Source: Cupriavidus agavae
GTDB taxonomy: Bacteria > Pseudomonadota > Gammaproteobacteria > Burkholderiales > Burkholderiaceae
Assembly: GCF_004217045.1 (NCBI RefSeq)
Contig: NZ_SGXM01000006.1
Coordinates: 1-64,000 of the forward strand
Direction of reading: 5' to 3'
Length of the DNA stretch: 64,000 nucleotides
Below are positions 41,591 to 51,290 of this stretch, one piece after another; the stretch's first letter is position 1; every line of letters begins with the position of its first letter. The position numbers and the translations under genes are program-made. The notes beneath the pieces are model-generated. The model was given only the letters and a program-made list of their open reading frames with translations, ran no database searches and was not told the DNA's origin.

Positions 41591-41902
41591 TGTTACGCAA
41601 CTCCTTGTGCGAGTGCTCTTTTAGGCATATAAATTCGGATCACGTCCCCATCTAGAACCGTCGCGCGTTCCCAAAGGGAGAACGCAACCGCGTACGGCGG
41701 GCGCTAGGACTGTCTCGTGCCCGCTCTACGACGCCACTTCGGGCCAGGTGGGAATCGGTGCGCCTCAGAGGTAACCCATTGATTCTGCGGTGGAAATGCC
41801 ACACTCACAAACGATCCGGAGACTTTTGCTGACCGAAATGCAATGTAAATTATTTCGGGATGTCCAAAGGCGTGCCGCGATGATGAAGGGCAGGGGTTGT
41901 AG

Positions 41903-42289
41903 GCAACTGATGGTTTTGAAGAGGTAAAGCTCGAGGAATGTCGTGCAGCTTTTGAGGACTCGGGTGCCGTCACAGCCGTGATATCTCCACAAGACACAAA
42001 AGTTAGGTCATGGAAATTCGCTGGTGGCAAGCCTTTACCTGTTGATAGCCGTTGGGGGACCGCAGGCCGGAAGTTTTTTGACGCTCTGTTGCTGCAAGGG
42101 GGTATTAAATCCCGATTCGTGAGAAAGGATGCCTCGCGGGGCTGTCTCAAAAGCGATCTCATCAACGCCGGCGCCCAGTAGGTTGACAAAGAAGCTGTCA
42201 CGGACGAAAACCTCGTAACTAGTCGCAATCCCGACGACCTCCCCGCCTTCATTCGCGCAGCGTTAGCCGCATTGAGAGATCTGCCGCCG
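41903..42289 (+). pseudogene. Broken PfpI/DJ-1-family protease or deglycase gene
   Basis: Reading in one frame gives ATDGFEEVKLEECRAAFEDS, then SGAVTAVISPQDTKVRSWKF, then DALLLQGGI, then a jump to SDLINAGAQ, a stop codon TAG at 42179-42181, and VDKEAVTDENLVTSR-NPDDLPAF. This is the sequence order of PfpI-family type 1 glutamine-amidotransferase-like proteins. About 40 or more residues around the nucleophile Cys (usually in AICHGP) are missing, the expected Trp in NAGAxW is a stop, and the N-terminus is cut by a stop at 41900. So the gene is dead. Confidence 0.72.
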
Positions 42290-42561
42290 CAATCCGGTGG
42301 TACGGACTTGTTGGCGTGCAATCCGGTCGTGGGGGCAATTTCCATACATGCAGGGCAACGGACCCAACAATGGGGGCTCCGTCATCTGACCTACTGCGGC
42401 TGCTCCTGGCTAGCTGCATTGGTAATCTCGACGCTCTAGCGCTTAAGAGAAAAAACTAACATCCCCTTTTCGAAAGACTTCATGACATCAGATCCCGTAA
42501 CGCGATAACGTTCACGACTGCACCCGAGTACAGAACGCCCTAAGGGCGGGGAAAACATGCG

Positions 42562-43728
42562 ATGACACAGGCCGAGTCTCGATCTTCTAAGCTCACACAC
42601 TTGACGTTGATTTCCGCTGCGCATGTGCGAGAAGCCGCGGACGATCTTACTGCGTTCCCCGAGAGGCGCAGTCACTCGAGAATGTACGGGGTCAACGTCG
42701 GGACCGATTGGTTCACGCCCCGGGACCTCTTGCGCGCGGCTAGCGTCCGGGCCGGGCTATCTGTGTCCGAAGCCTTATTGGGTCAGTACGAAAAGGCGTG
42801 GCGAAGGCGATTGGACGAACTCGGTTTTCCAATCCAACCCCGAAGCATCGGTTCGCCTCGTTTTTTGGACGGAGATGAAACAGCTGACAACTCGTTACTA
42901 CGCCCACTAGCGAGACCGGATCGCACTCAGGCCAAGGATATCTACGCGGCTGCAGATGATTGGGCCCGAGGTGCCGCGATGCCAAAATACGGCTCGAACT
43001 CGCGATACTTTGTCTGGATTGCGCGTCGCGTGGATGGCTACCTTGAGCCTTTCCCGCCCAAAGCAATCATTGGGCTTGCTTCGCTTCATTCCGGGCAGCG
43101 CCCTTTAAGGCCAAAAGACTTCAGCTTTGTCATCGGGGGTCCGTGGCACTCGCGTTTAGTCGAACTCGGCTTCGAAGTTCGGTCTACAAAAGATCCGATG
43201 CCAGCAGCGCCTTACGGTGTACCTTGCCACGGAGGAGCGAAGAGTGGTTGTGCGCAGCCTCGCCCAGAACCTTGCCGGTGGGAGGATTGGACGCAGAGTA
43301 CGGTTGGAGTCGGCCCACCCCCTTCACTCTTTGAGGACTTGCTCGCCATCCACGGTGGTCGCTGCCAGGTTACAGGTCTCGCGGCTCGGCCGCTTCTATG
43401 CGCCGTACCGATACAAACGATGACGACATGCGCATGTGACGTTTCTTCAAGAGTGGACGCCTGGCTACTACTCTCAGCCAACGTCGCGGTCCTATACAGG
43501 TCTGGCCATCTCGCTTTTCGTTGCAACGGTGAAGTCTGGATGTCGGAGGAGGTGCGTAAGGTACGAATGCGCCTGGGAATCAAGCTCGGCACGCGAATCG
43601 CAGTATCGAACGCGCAGCGCGCCTTACTTGAACAGCATTATCACCAGGCTATTGCCAACTGCAACACAAAGATAGTCGAACGAAAGTCCAAAAGAACCGA
43701 TGATGACCGACCCTACGCTGACTCATAA
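42562..43728 (+). CDS. ScoMcrA-like/HNH-family protein with degenerate nuclease site
   Basis: 388 residues. A central region (~145-225: PFPPKAIIGLASLHSGQRPL, then DFSFVIGG...LVELGFEV) resembles the head domain of ScoMcrA-type proteins (YPPKAVLGLA...LPPSDFSGG). The C-terminal part (~255-375: LLAIHGGRCQVTGLA, LLLSANVAVLYRSGHLAF, QRALLEQHY) follows the outline of their HNH endonuclease domain. But the AHI and DIHTLFDLG sites read AVPI and NVAVLYRSG, so the catalytic His residues are absent. ScoMcrA enzymes cut modified (methylated or phosphorothioated) DNA; this one may only bind DNA or be decaying. GGGCGGGG lies upstream of the ATG. Confidence 0.5.
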   Translation: MTQAESRSSKLTHLTLISAAHVREAADDLTAFPERRSHSRMYGVNVGTDWFTPRDLLRAASVRAGLSVSEALLGQYEKAWRRRLDELGFPIQPRSIGSPRFLDGDETADNSLLRPLARPDRTQAKDIYAAADDWARGAAMPKYGSNSRYFVWIARRVDGYLEPFPPKAIIGLASLHSGQRPLRPKDFSFVIGGPWHSRLVELGFEVRSTKDPMPAAPYGVPCHGGAKSGCAQPRPEPCRWEDWTQSTVGVGPPPSLFEDLLAIHGGRCQVTGLAARPLLCAVPIQTMTTCACDVSSRVDAWLLLSANVAVLYRSGHLAFRCNGEVWMSEEVRKVRMRLGIKLGTRIAVSNAQRALLEQHYHQAIANCNTKIVERKSKRTDDDRPYADS

Positions 43729-43996
43729 TCCGTGCGATCTCGTCGCCATTCTACTTCGCAATCATGGCATACACGAAGGGCTGTGGACGCTGGCGGTCGA
43801 CTTTCAAGTGCAAGGCACCAACGTAAGATTCGAAGGCGCCTCTTCTCCAAGCTTGCCCGGCGCGGTTATAGCCATACAAACTATCGGAATCCGTAGGGCT
43901 GAGGCCGCTGACGAGTTTTCGGTCGATGCCAGTTTGGTGAATCCCAAGCGAGTTGGGGCTAGACGTCATAGTTCCTTTAGTCGTCACTCAAGTTGA
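43700..43996 (+). CDS. Small hypothetical protein
   Basis: 98 residues, overlapping the end of the upstream gene by 28 bp in another frame. The stretch LVAILLRNHGIHEGLWTLAV, then PGAVIAIQTIGIRRA, looks like real coding sequence for a small soluble beta-rich protein seen in many Burkholderiales genomes, but I cannot name it. The last ~10 residues (RRHSSFSRHSS) look non-native, so the C-terminus may be altered where the IS21 debris begins. Confidence 0.5.
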   Translation: MMTDPTLTHNPCDLVAILLRNHGIHEGLWTLAVDFQVQGTNVRFEGASSPSLPGAVIAIQTIGIRRAEAADEFSVDASLVNPKRVGARRHSSFSRHSS

Positions 43997-44064
43997 AGGC
44001 CCGCGGCAGTTCTAGCCGACTCGTAAGATCAGTACCGTACGTTTCATACCAAGGAAGGAGATGG

Positions 44065-44558
44065 CCGTGCCCCGGCGTGCATGTCCTGTTCGACAACACC
44101 AAGGCGGTCGTCATCGAGCGCGACGCGTGCGGCGCCGGGCAACACCGCTGGAACGCGCAACTGCTGGACTTGGCCGAGACCTGTGGCTTCACGCCCAGGC
44201 TGTGCAGACCCTACCGCGCCAAGACTAAGGGAAAGGTCGAGCGCTTCAATGCCTGCCTCAAGGGCAGCTTCGTGGTGCCGCTGGCCGCAACGCTGGAGGC
44301 CAGCGGCCTGCGAATAGATGCAGCACCGTCGCCGGGATCGAGCGCGGCCGGTGCTCCACGCGCTCGACTAAGTAAGCCTTGTACGGGTCTAGCTTGCAGG
44401 CTCGCGCCTCACGCGGTCCATACCGCCTGGCTGATTCGTCCCGAAGGTACCTGCGCACTAGTGTTGCGCGAGCACCCCAACTGCTTCGCCATCGGCCTGA
44501 AACCTTCGCCCCTTCGGGCCATAGCTCTGATCTCCACTGCCTGCTCCTGGGTCAACAT
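44065..44558. pseudogene. Scrambled IS21-family istA fragments
   Basis: On the plus strand, ~44070-44305 encodes VLFDNTKAVVIERDACGAGQ then AETCGFTPRLCRPYRAKTKG-KVERFN, the central/catalytic part of an IS21-type IstA transposase. From ~44305 to 44558, the minus strand encodes the IstA N-terminus in two frames: MLTQEQAVEIRAMARRGEGF then KQLGCSRNT (44558 downward), and RRYLRDESARRYGPREARAC. The two parts lie head to head in opposite orientation, and the N-terminal part is frameshifted. No istB or intact ends are seen. Confidence 0.8.
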
Positions 44559-44798
44559 CGGCAGCCCCAAAATGGCTGCCATCCTCCCAGGAGGGTCAGA
44601 TTCACTTCGGTGCGGTGGTTCAATATTACTTCGACGTCAACACCGTTGGATCGGAACCTTTTTCGATGAGCATTTGTCCGCTGTGCTGGGCTTCCAGCAC
44701 GTAATCGCACCAAGCCAATGGAATAGGGAACGGGTACCGAGGTATACGACTAACAGATAGTAACTGAACCGCCCCGTGATCCGTGGAGGCTGGTTGGT

Positions 44799-45653
44799 TT
44801 AAGTTAATAGCGGTTCGGTAGCAGGCATTTGAAGCTGCCGATAGTAGTTTGCCTCAGCTTCGGCGGGCGGGATATAGCCGAGCGGTTCCATCAGGCGGTG
44901 GTGATTGAACCAGGCCACCCATTCCAGCGTGGCCAGCTCAACAGATTCACGCGTCTTCCAGGCAGTGCGGCGATGGATCAGTTCAGCCTTGTACAGGCCG
45001 TTGATCGTCTCAGCCAAGGCGTTGTCATAACTATCGCCCCGGCTACCAACCGACGGTTCGATCGCCGCCTCGGCCAAGCGCTCGCTATAGCGAATGCTGA
45101 CGTACTGCGACCCCCTATCGGAGTGGTGGATGAGAGAACAATCACCGCCAGGCCGGCGAGCGTAAAGCGCCTGTTCAAGTGCATCCAGAACGAAGTCCGT
45201 AGTCATCGACGAACTGACCCGCCAGCCGACGATGCGCCGTGCGAACACGTCGATCACGAAGGCCACGTACAGCCAGCCCTGCCACGTCGAAACGTAGGTG
45301 AAGTCCGAAACCCAGAGTTGGTTCGGCCGCTGGGCCCTGAACTGACGGTTGACCAGATCCGGCGGGCGCGCCGCTCTCGCATCTGGAGTCGTCGTGCGAA
45401 CCCGCTTGCCGCGAATCACGCCGCGCAAACTCTGCTGCTTCATCAGCCGCTCGACCGTACAGCGCGCCACGGCAATGCCTTCCCGGTTCATCTGCTTCCA
45501 AACCTTGTCGGCCCCGTAGACCTGCATATTGGCCTGCCAGACTCGCTTGATCTCGGGCCGAAGCCACTGATCGCGTTTGGCTCGCGCAGAGCATCGCGAC
45601 GGATCGCGAAGCGGCGCAGCATGGCGCCGATAGCCCGACGGAGCAATCTGCAA
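44799..45653 (-). CDS. IS3-family transposase OrfB (DDE integrase domain)
   Basis: 284 residues from the first ATG. Typically it is made as an OrfAB fusion by a -1 frameshift in the overlap with orfA near 45710, and the open frame does continue upstream of the ATG (VDLHCDAFGVEPICKVLQ). The HTH_21 segment VYGADKVWKQMNREGI precedes the catalytic core, with Asp in WVSDFTYV, Asp in HHSDRGSQY and Glu in NALAETINGLYK. All three catalytic residues are present, so the enzyme looks active. Confidence 0.94.
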   Translation of the reverse strand: MQIAPSGYRRHAAPLRDPSRCSARAKRDQWLRPEIKRVWQANMQVYGADKVWKQMNREGIAVARCTVERLMKQQSLRGVIRGKRVRTTTPDARAARPPDLVNRQFRAQRPNQLWVSDFTYVSTWQGWLYVAFVIDVFARRIVGWRVSSSMTTDFVLDALEQALYARRPGGDCSLIHHSDRGSQYVSIRYSERLAEAAIEPSVGSRGDSYDNALAETINGLYKAELIHRRTAWKTRESVELATLEWVAWFNHHRLMEPLGYIPPAEAEANYYRQLQMPATEPLLT

Positions 45654-45709
45654 GACTTTGCAGATCGGCTCGACCCCGAAGGCGTCGCAATGCAGATCGA
45701 CAAAGGCCT

Positions 45710-46033
45710 TCAGGACTTCAAACGGCGGTCGATCTCCGCCTGGGCGAAAAACGCGCTCGCCAGCTTCAGGATCTCGTTGGCGCGGCGCAACTCCTTCACC
45801 TCGCGCTCCAACGCCTTGAGGCGTTCACGCTCCGACGTAGTCACACCGTCGCGCTCGCCGCTCTCGACTTGCTCTTGCTTGACCCGCCCCAACAGTGTCT
45901 GGCTCGTGCAACCTATCATCAATGCGATGGATTCGACTGCCGCCCACAGCGACGGATGCTCGCTGCGCTGTTCTCGAACCAAACGTACGGCCCGCTCTCG
46001 GACCTCGGGGGAAAACTTGGTTTGCTTGCTCAT
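45710..46033 (-). CDS. IS3-family transposase OrfA
   Basis: 107 residues from the ATG at 46031-46033 (GGGAGAATGGAG upstream). The start [19 protein letters not shown], a helix-turn-helix ([20 protein letters not shown]) and a C-terminal leucine-zipper-like coiled coil ([19 protein letters not shown]) are typical. It binds the element ends and supplies the first part of OrfAB. Confidence 0.93.
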   Translation of the reverse strand: MSKQTKFSPEVRERAVRLVREQRSEHPSLWAAVESIALMIGCTSQTLLGRVKQEQVESGERDGVTTSERERLKALEREVKELRRANEILKLASAFFAQAEIDRRLKS

Positions 46034-46151
46034 GGGCTCCATTCTCCCAACAATTGGAGCCTCCACTAAACCCGGGGCGGTTCAATTCGCTCCGCGACAG
46101 TAGCGTGCTTGCCGGTATTGCTTCTTGTCCGGTGGTGGTACGGTAGCGCGG

Positions 46152-46466
46152 CTACTCGACTTCAATCCTTCCGCCGTTGTCGCGTAGCAGCGCCTGCAGC
46201 GCTGGCATCGCGTCGTCTGGAATATTCTCCATTTCAAGTTTGCACCAAGCAGATCGGGAACTGTCTGCCGAGCCTACTGCAGCGTCCGCATCGGGGCCGA
46301 CTACCTCGGCAACAAAACTGCGAATGTGGTCCAGAGGGCTTCCTACGTCGTCTGCGCGAGGCACGCGATATAAGGAAACGATTACCCCAGGGAGGATCTC
46401 GGCTACTCGCGTGGTGGCGACCTTGGCTTGCGACTCTTCATTGAAGATTGCTGAAATGCGTTGCAT
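46152..46466 (-). CDS. Small hypothetical protein
   Basis: 104 residues from the ATG at 46464-46466 with GGAG upstream. It opens MQRISAIFNEESQAKVATTR and continues as a soluble alpha/beta protein with an acidic middle and GGRIEVE end. No family recognised. It lies alone between the IS3 element and the SDR gene. Confidence 0.55.
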   Translation of the reverse strand: MQRISAIFNEESQAKVATTRVAEILPGVIVSLYRVPRADDVGSPLDHIRSFVAEVVGPDADAAVGSADSSRSAWCKLEMENIPDDAMPALQALLRDNGGRIEVE

Positions 46467-46887
46467 GGTGGCTCCAAATCGAAGTGTCCTCGGCCTATTG
46501 GCCGGGAGGTGCGCGAAAAAATCTAGCGTCAAGTCTTTGGGCCCTGTAGTGCTCAAACAGGACCGCCGTTGTTCTCGGGCGCGAGGTATCCGAGCCCTTG
46601 ATCAAGCCAAGATATGCCATCGCGATCACGACTGTAAGGCACCTCCGGCGGCATGTTCATCTCACGGAATAAATCGCATGAGTCGCGATACCGAGTCTAG
46701 AGAGTCAGGACTCGACAAATGCGCTCGTCCTCGTCTACCAGTCCTCAGTACAGCACAGCGCCGGTATTGTAGGCGCGTGGGTCAGTGGCAGCAGGGCGAA
46801 GTAGAACTTGGGAATGCGTCTTACCCCGCCCGGCAATCCGAACTGGAAACAGCAAATCCGATATCCTGATTGTTATGCCGAAGGGTG
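46467..46887. other. Intergenic stretch, no gene seen
   Basis: About 420 bp with no supported gene. One short dyad (CGAGTCTAGAGAGTCAGGACTCG near 46699-46721 in outline) is visible but is not followed by a T run. Confidence 0.4.
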
Positions 46888-47862
46888 CTAGCGCTCTCGG
46901 GCGCGCTGCAGAAGCACGAGGCCGGCTATGAGTAGCGTACCGGCCAACAGCCCGGTCTGCAGCTTACGCCCGCGTTGCAACCCGCGCCATCCTCCGTTGA
47001 CCGACATACTTCCTTTGCTCGGCTCAAAGAGATTGCCGTCCGTTATGGGTACCTTCGGTGCATTGTCGAGATATCGGCGCACGCCATGAGATGACACAAC
47101 GCGTACGAGCGATGGCACCAGCGCATTCGCGATCTTGGAAAACTTTGCGACCACTCCAACGGAGATGCCTCGGCTGCGCTTGCGAGAAACGGCACGAACG
47201 ATTGCGCGCGCTACGGTTCGCGCATCGTAGAGAGGTCGAGGTGGCTTTAGCATGCGTCCCGTGTAGTTCGCACCGTGGCGAAATCCGGGCGTGTCAATCA
47301 CCGAAGGAAAAACGTCGCAGATCTGAATATTCGACCAGGGGACCAGTTCCAGGCGCAGCGCTTCGGAGAAGCCGCGCAGCCCATACTTACTAGCTGTATA
47401 GGAGGTGGCGAACGGGGAGGGAGCCCAAGCGCCCAAGGAAACCACATTCACCAAGGTGCCCCTGCCCACGCGCTTGAAGAACGGGATGACGGCGCGAGCG
47501 CCGTACATATAGCCGATGAGATTGGTCCGAATGACGCGATCGTGTGCCTCGGGCGGGATGTCCTCAAGTTGACCAACCGCGCCCACTCCCGCGTTGTTGA
47601 TCCAGACGTCGATCGTACCGTTCCCGAATTCGCTCGCCTTCGCAGCGAGGTTCTCCATAGCGGTGGGATCTGTCACATCGGTCGGCACGACTAGTGCCCG
47701 CGCGCCCTTATCCCGGCACGCCGCGGCCGTCGCCTCCAGCGCCTCTTCTCGCCGGGCTGCAAGTACCAGATGCACATCGTGAGTCGCGAATGCCTCCGCT
47801 GTCGCACGGCCAATGCCGCTGGATGCGCCGGTAATGACGATGGTTTTCTGAACATTCGCCAT
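46888..47862 (-). CDS. Short-chain dehydrogenase/reductase with C-terminal membrane anchor
   Basis: 324 residues. Rossmann motif TGASSGIG (11-18), NNAG (89-92), Ser142 and the catalytic pair Tyr155-Lys159 (YTASK) are all present, so it should be an active NAD(P)-dependent oxidoreductase. The C-terminal ~80 residues extend past the usual SDR length and end in a hydrophobic helix (GLLAGTLLIAGLVLL) followed by basic residues, suggesting attachment to the inner membrane. Substrate unknown. AAGGGA precedes the start. Confidence 0.9.
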   Translation of the reverse strand: MANVQKTIVITGASSGIGRATAEAFATHDVHLVLAARREEALEATAAACRDKGARALVVPTDVTDPTAMENLAAKASEFGNGTIDVWINNAGVGAVGQLEDIPPEAHDRVIRTNLIGYMYGARAVIPFFKRVGRGTLVNVVSLGAWAPSPFATSYTASKYGLRGFSEALRLELVPWSNIQICDVFPSVIDTPGFRHGANYTGRMLKPPRPLYDARTVARAIVRAVSRKRSRGISVGVVAKFSKIANALVPSLVRVVSSHGVRRYLDNAPKVPITDGNLFEPSKGSMSVNGGWRGLQRGRKLQTGLLAGTLLIAGLVLLQRARER

Positions 47863-48137
47863 GGCTGTTCCCTTAAGTTAGGCTGGAGACAAAGCATATT
47901 TCGATCCCGTATCGCGATGCGAGCAGCGTGGGCTATGCAATGCCGCCTTGTAATCACTGCCGGTCACATCTACATGGTGGGATTAGCCGGTTGGGTTCAT
48001 GTCCCTTCGGCCAGTCGACGTTGACAGGAAACGGATACGGCCGCGCAGTAGCGGTGGGTGACCGAATCGACGCAGGAACAAAAGTTGCCCCGAGCGCGAA
48101 CACACCGGCAACCTTTTTAGAATGTTCGCGAGAGACG

Positions 48138-49028
48138 ATGACAGTACGCATTGGTATATCTGGGTGGCGCTACGCGGGTTGGCGCGGTGTGTTTTATCCT
48201 GCAAAGCTGCCTCAGCGCTGTGAACTTTTCCACGCGTCGCAACATGTGGACACGATCGAGATCAATGGCTCCCATTACTCGTTGCAATCCATCGAGAGTT
48301 GGCAGGCTTGGCACGATACCGTGGCAGGGAATTTTGTGTTCGCGGTAAAAGGCCCTCGTTATCTCACTCACCAGTTGAGATTCCGAGACGAGAAAGCCAT
48401 CCCTGCGATGGCCAACTTCTACGCGTCGGGCGTCTTGGCACTACGCCGCAAGTTGGGTCCCTTCCTATGGCAGTTTCCCCCAAACTTCATGTTTGATGCT
48501 GAGCGGTTCGACAGATTCCTGTCTTTGCTACCGAAGAACACCCGTGAAGCGCGAGCGCTGGCCGCCCAGCACGATACTCGAGTTGAATCGCCGTGGTATC
48601 GGACGACGGGGAACAGCCGTCTGAGGCATGCAGTTGAAGTGCGACACGATAGCTTCCGCAATGCCGAGTTTCCCGCAATGCTACGTGAGCATCGGGTGGC
48701 ATTGGTGGTGTCACACGCGATCGCAGATTGGCCGTATGCAGAGGACGTGACTAGCGATTTCATCTACATGCGTTTGCACGGTGCCGATACGTTGTACGGC
48801 GGCTCTTACTCGGACGTAGCGCTGGACCGATGGGCCGCACGAATCCACGCTTGGTCGCAGGGGAAAGAGCCGCCTGACGCCATCCGGATAGGCCCTGGGC
48901 CGGCGCGGACGGCGACGCGGCGCGACGTATTCTGCTACTTCGACAACGACAAGAAAGTACATGCACCTTTTGACGCTCAAAGGTTACGACAACGCGTGCC
49001 CGGTACGGTGCTTCCGGCGAAACGTTGA
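48138..49028 (+). CDS. DUF72 (YecE-like) protein
   Basis: 296 residues from the ATG at 48138, chosen because the family begins with xxRIGISGWRYAGWRGVFYP. Other signatures are HVDTIEINGSHYSLQS, FVFAVKGPRYLTHQLR, LGPFLWQFPPNF, AVEVRHDSF and DFIYMRLHG, ending in DVFCYFDNDKKVHAPFDA. It is a TIM-barrel-like protein of unknown biochemical role, common in bacteria. It points away from the SDR gene. Confidence 0.9.
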   Translation: MTVRIGISGWRYAGWRGVFYPAKLPQRCELFHASQHVDTIEINGSHYSLQSIESWQAWHDTVAGNFVFAVKGPRYLTHQLRFRDEKAIPAMANFYASGVLALRRKLGPFLWQFPPNFMFDAERFDRFLSLLPKNTREARALAAQHDTRVESPWYRTTGNSRLRHAVEVRHDSFRNAEFPAMLREHRVALVVSHAIADWPYAEDVTSDFIYMRLHGADTLYGGSYSDVALDRWAARIHAWSQGKEPPDAIRIGPGPARTATRRDVFCYFDNDKKVHAPFDAQRLRQRVPGTVLPAKR

Positions 49029-49702
49029 GGTCTGATCGTCCGGTCGGGCCCACGAAAATAAGGACAGGTTCTGGGCGAACTGCAGTCCAGGAAGACTCCG
49101 GTAGTTTCCTCAGGCGTTGCGTTGGCGTGACGCAATGTGCTGCAGTCCTTCGTAATCTCTGGAATATGTCTATGGAAGCGCGCCATCGTTAGTGTGGTGG
49201 CTGTTGGCTCGTACACTTCGGGCGATGTACTTCCTTTCTTCCGCCGCAAGACGCGTAGGCATCTGGATACGGCAAAAGCACGTAGTAGGACAAATGAGCG
49301 TATCGGGAGGTCAGCCAGGAAAGAGCTGTCAGAGCGAGCCACTGCGCGACAAAATAGTGCGCTCAGGGAACTCCGGTGGCGTGATCATATCGGTGCCTCG
49401 CGGACTTAACTTGAAGCTAAGCAGACGTATTGCACACCACTGTTGATCTGGCTCAAAACGGTGCAACGACTGCGCCCCTGCCGCCATCTCCAGTCCATCA
49501 CCGCCGCGCTCGATAGAGGAGAGCGGCGACTTCTCCCCTCTTCGGAAGGGCCCGATATACGCCGTCCTGACGTCAAACTTAACTCGCTTTTTCCGGTAGT
49601 GAAGTCTTGGAAATGCCAACGAAAATGGCACCAATGCGGAAGAAGAGGCGGGGCTGTTCGACGAGGTCCCGCGATGTAGATTGGATCTCGGAGTACAACG
49701 TA
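49029..49702. other. Long intergenic stretch, no gene seen
   Basis: About 670 bp between the DUF72 gene and the broken chemotaxis receptor. Short open frames on both strands have no recognisable products. Confidence 0.4.
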
Positions 49703-51290
49703 ATGAAATTTTTTGAGAAGATGACCGTCTTCAGGCGGATCATGTCGGCCTTCGCTCTCGTGTTAGGCATGACGTGCGCGATGGGAGCATTCTCATTGTT
49801 TGAAGTCAGCCAGGTCGGCGAGGCCACGCGTGACATCAAGGACAAGTGGATACCTTCAGTCAGACACTCCCTTGTGATGAAGACCCAATTGAACGCCTAC
49901 CGGACTTCGGAGCTTCAGCACGTACTGTCGGCGACGAATGAGGAGTTCGACAAGTATGAAGGCATGATGGGCGAACAGCTGGACGCACTCAAGACTTCGG
50001 AGCAGGTGCTGGCTACGCTCCTCACATCGCAAGCAGAGCGTGATGCGTACCGCCAGAGCACTGGACTGATGGAGCAATACCTGTCGGTGAACAAGCAACT
50101 TGTTGCGCTTTCGCGCAGTGGAGATCGCCAAGGCGCACTCGCAATGCTGCGTGGCGAGTCTTTCAAGGTTCGGCACCAACTGGAGAAAAGCATCGATCAG
50201 GCCGTCGCTCACAACATCTCCGGTTCGGACCTGAGTGGCAAACGAGTAGACGCCGTCTACTCGTCGGCTCGCGCCTTGATGGCGGGTGCATTGCTCGCGA
50301 TGGGTATTCTTATTGTCGCTTTGGCCGTCAGTTTGACGCGGAGTATCGTGGGGCAGTTGGGCGGGGAACCCGCGTACGCAGCGCGTGTCGCGAGCGAGGT
50401 GGCAGAAGGGAACCTCGCCGTCGAGGTAGCGCTGCGTCCAGGCGATACTTCGAGCATGCTATACGCCATGAACCGCATGCGACTCACGCTGGCGGAGATC
50501 GTCCAGCACATCAAAACGACCAGCGAGTCGGTGGCTTCGGCATCAGGGCAGATTGCACAGGGCAATGCCGACCTGTCTCAGCGTACGGAGGAGCAAGCTT
50601 CCGCTCTCCCAGGAGACAGCAGCCAGTATCGAAGAACTCGCCGTGACGGTAAAACAGAACGCCGACAACGCCGGGAACGCGGACAAGCTTGCACGCAGCG
50701 CAGCGACTTTAGCAGGGCAGGGCGGAGAAGTGGTGGGCGATGTCGTGACGACGATGGGGGACATTTCAAAGAGTTCCGAACGGATCGTGGACATCATCAG
50801 TGTCATCGAAGGCATCGCTTTCCAGACGAACATTCTGGCGTTGAATGCGGCAGTCGAAGCGGCGCGAGCCGGTGAGCAGGGCCGCGGCTTTGCGGTAGTC
50901 GCCGATGAAGTCCGGACGCTGGCCTAGCGCAGCGCGTCCGCCGCGAAGGAAATCCGGGAGCTGATCGAAGGATCGGCAAGTAAGGTGAGAGACGGTGCGG
51001 CCCTGGTTGATCGTGCCGGCCACACAATGCAAGAAATCGTCGAGGCCGTCCGGCAGGTGTCCCGGCTGGTCGCCGACATCGCTGCGGCGTCGATGGAGCA
51101 GACGAGCGGCATCGAGCAGGTGAATGCCGCAGTGACGCAGATCGACGGAACGACTCAGCCGAATGCTGCGCTGGTCGAGGAAGCCGCGGCGGCGGCGTCT
51201 GCATTGGATGAACAGGGCCGCAGTCTACTGAGAGCGGTTTCGATCTTTAGCATCTCATCGCCGGCAGTCTCCGCTCGGTATTCGGCGTGA
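49703..51290 (+). pseudogene. Methyl-accepting chemotaxis protein, frameshifted and interrupted
   Basis: The first frame (from ATG 49703) gives a Tar-like receptor: transmembrane helix, ~160-residue four-helix ligand domain (SLVMKTQLNAYRTSELQHV), second helix (ALMAGALLAMGILIVALAV), HAMP-like segment and [18 protein letters not shown]. An extra C in CTCCCAGG (50606-50612, expected CTCCAGG) shifts the frame. The signalling tip then continues in the next frame ([40 protein letters not shown]) to a TAG at 50925-50927 in place of Gln. The last part (SASAAKEIRELIEGSASKVR to AALDEQGR) follows. Two independent lesions mean no working receptor. Confidence 0.88.

Larger units (their letters stand above)
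39690..41902. other. Gene-poor region with candidate partition sites
   Basis: About 2.2 kb without a gene I can support; open frames here lack coding character. It carries the ACTTTCA-N4-TGAAAGT dyads listed separately, nested inverted repeats at 40028-40073 (CCGTTTT/AAAACGG, GAGAAGC/GCTTCTC, CGTTC/GAACG) and a long perfect hairpin at 41549-41590. Confidence 0.6.
44765..46084 (-). mobile_element. IS3-family insertion sequence, 1320 bp
   Basis: Terminal inverted repeats at 44765-44791 and 46058-46084 match at TGAACCGCCCCG and, after 6 variable bases, at GTGGAGGCT. Inside are the two overlapping minus-strand reading frames orfA and orfB expected of the family. The flanks (AAC before, ATT after) do not form a 3-bp target duplication, so one end may have been rearranged since insertion; it abuts IS21 debris on the left. 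Confidence 0.92.

Noticed and set aside
41704-42345. A 213-residue minus-strand open frame
   Set aside because: It is antisense to the PfpI pseudogene, whose conserved family motifs on the plus strand explain the coding-like composition.
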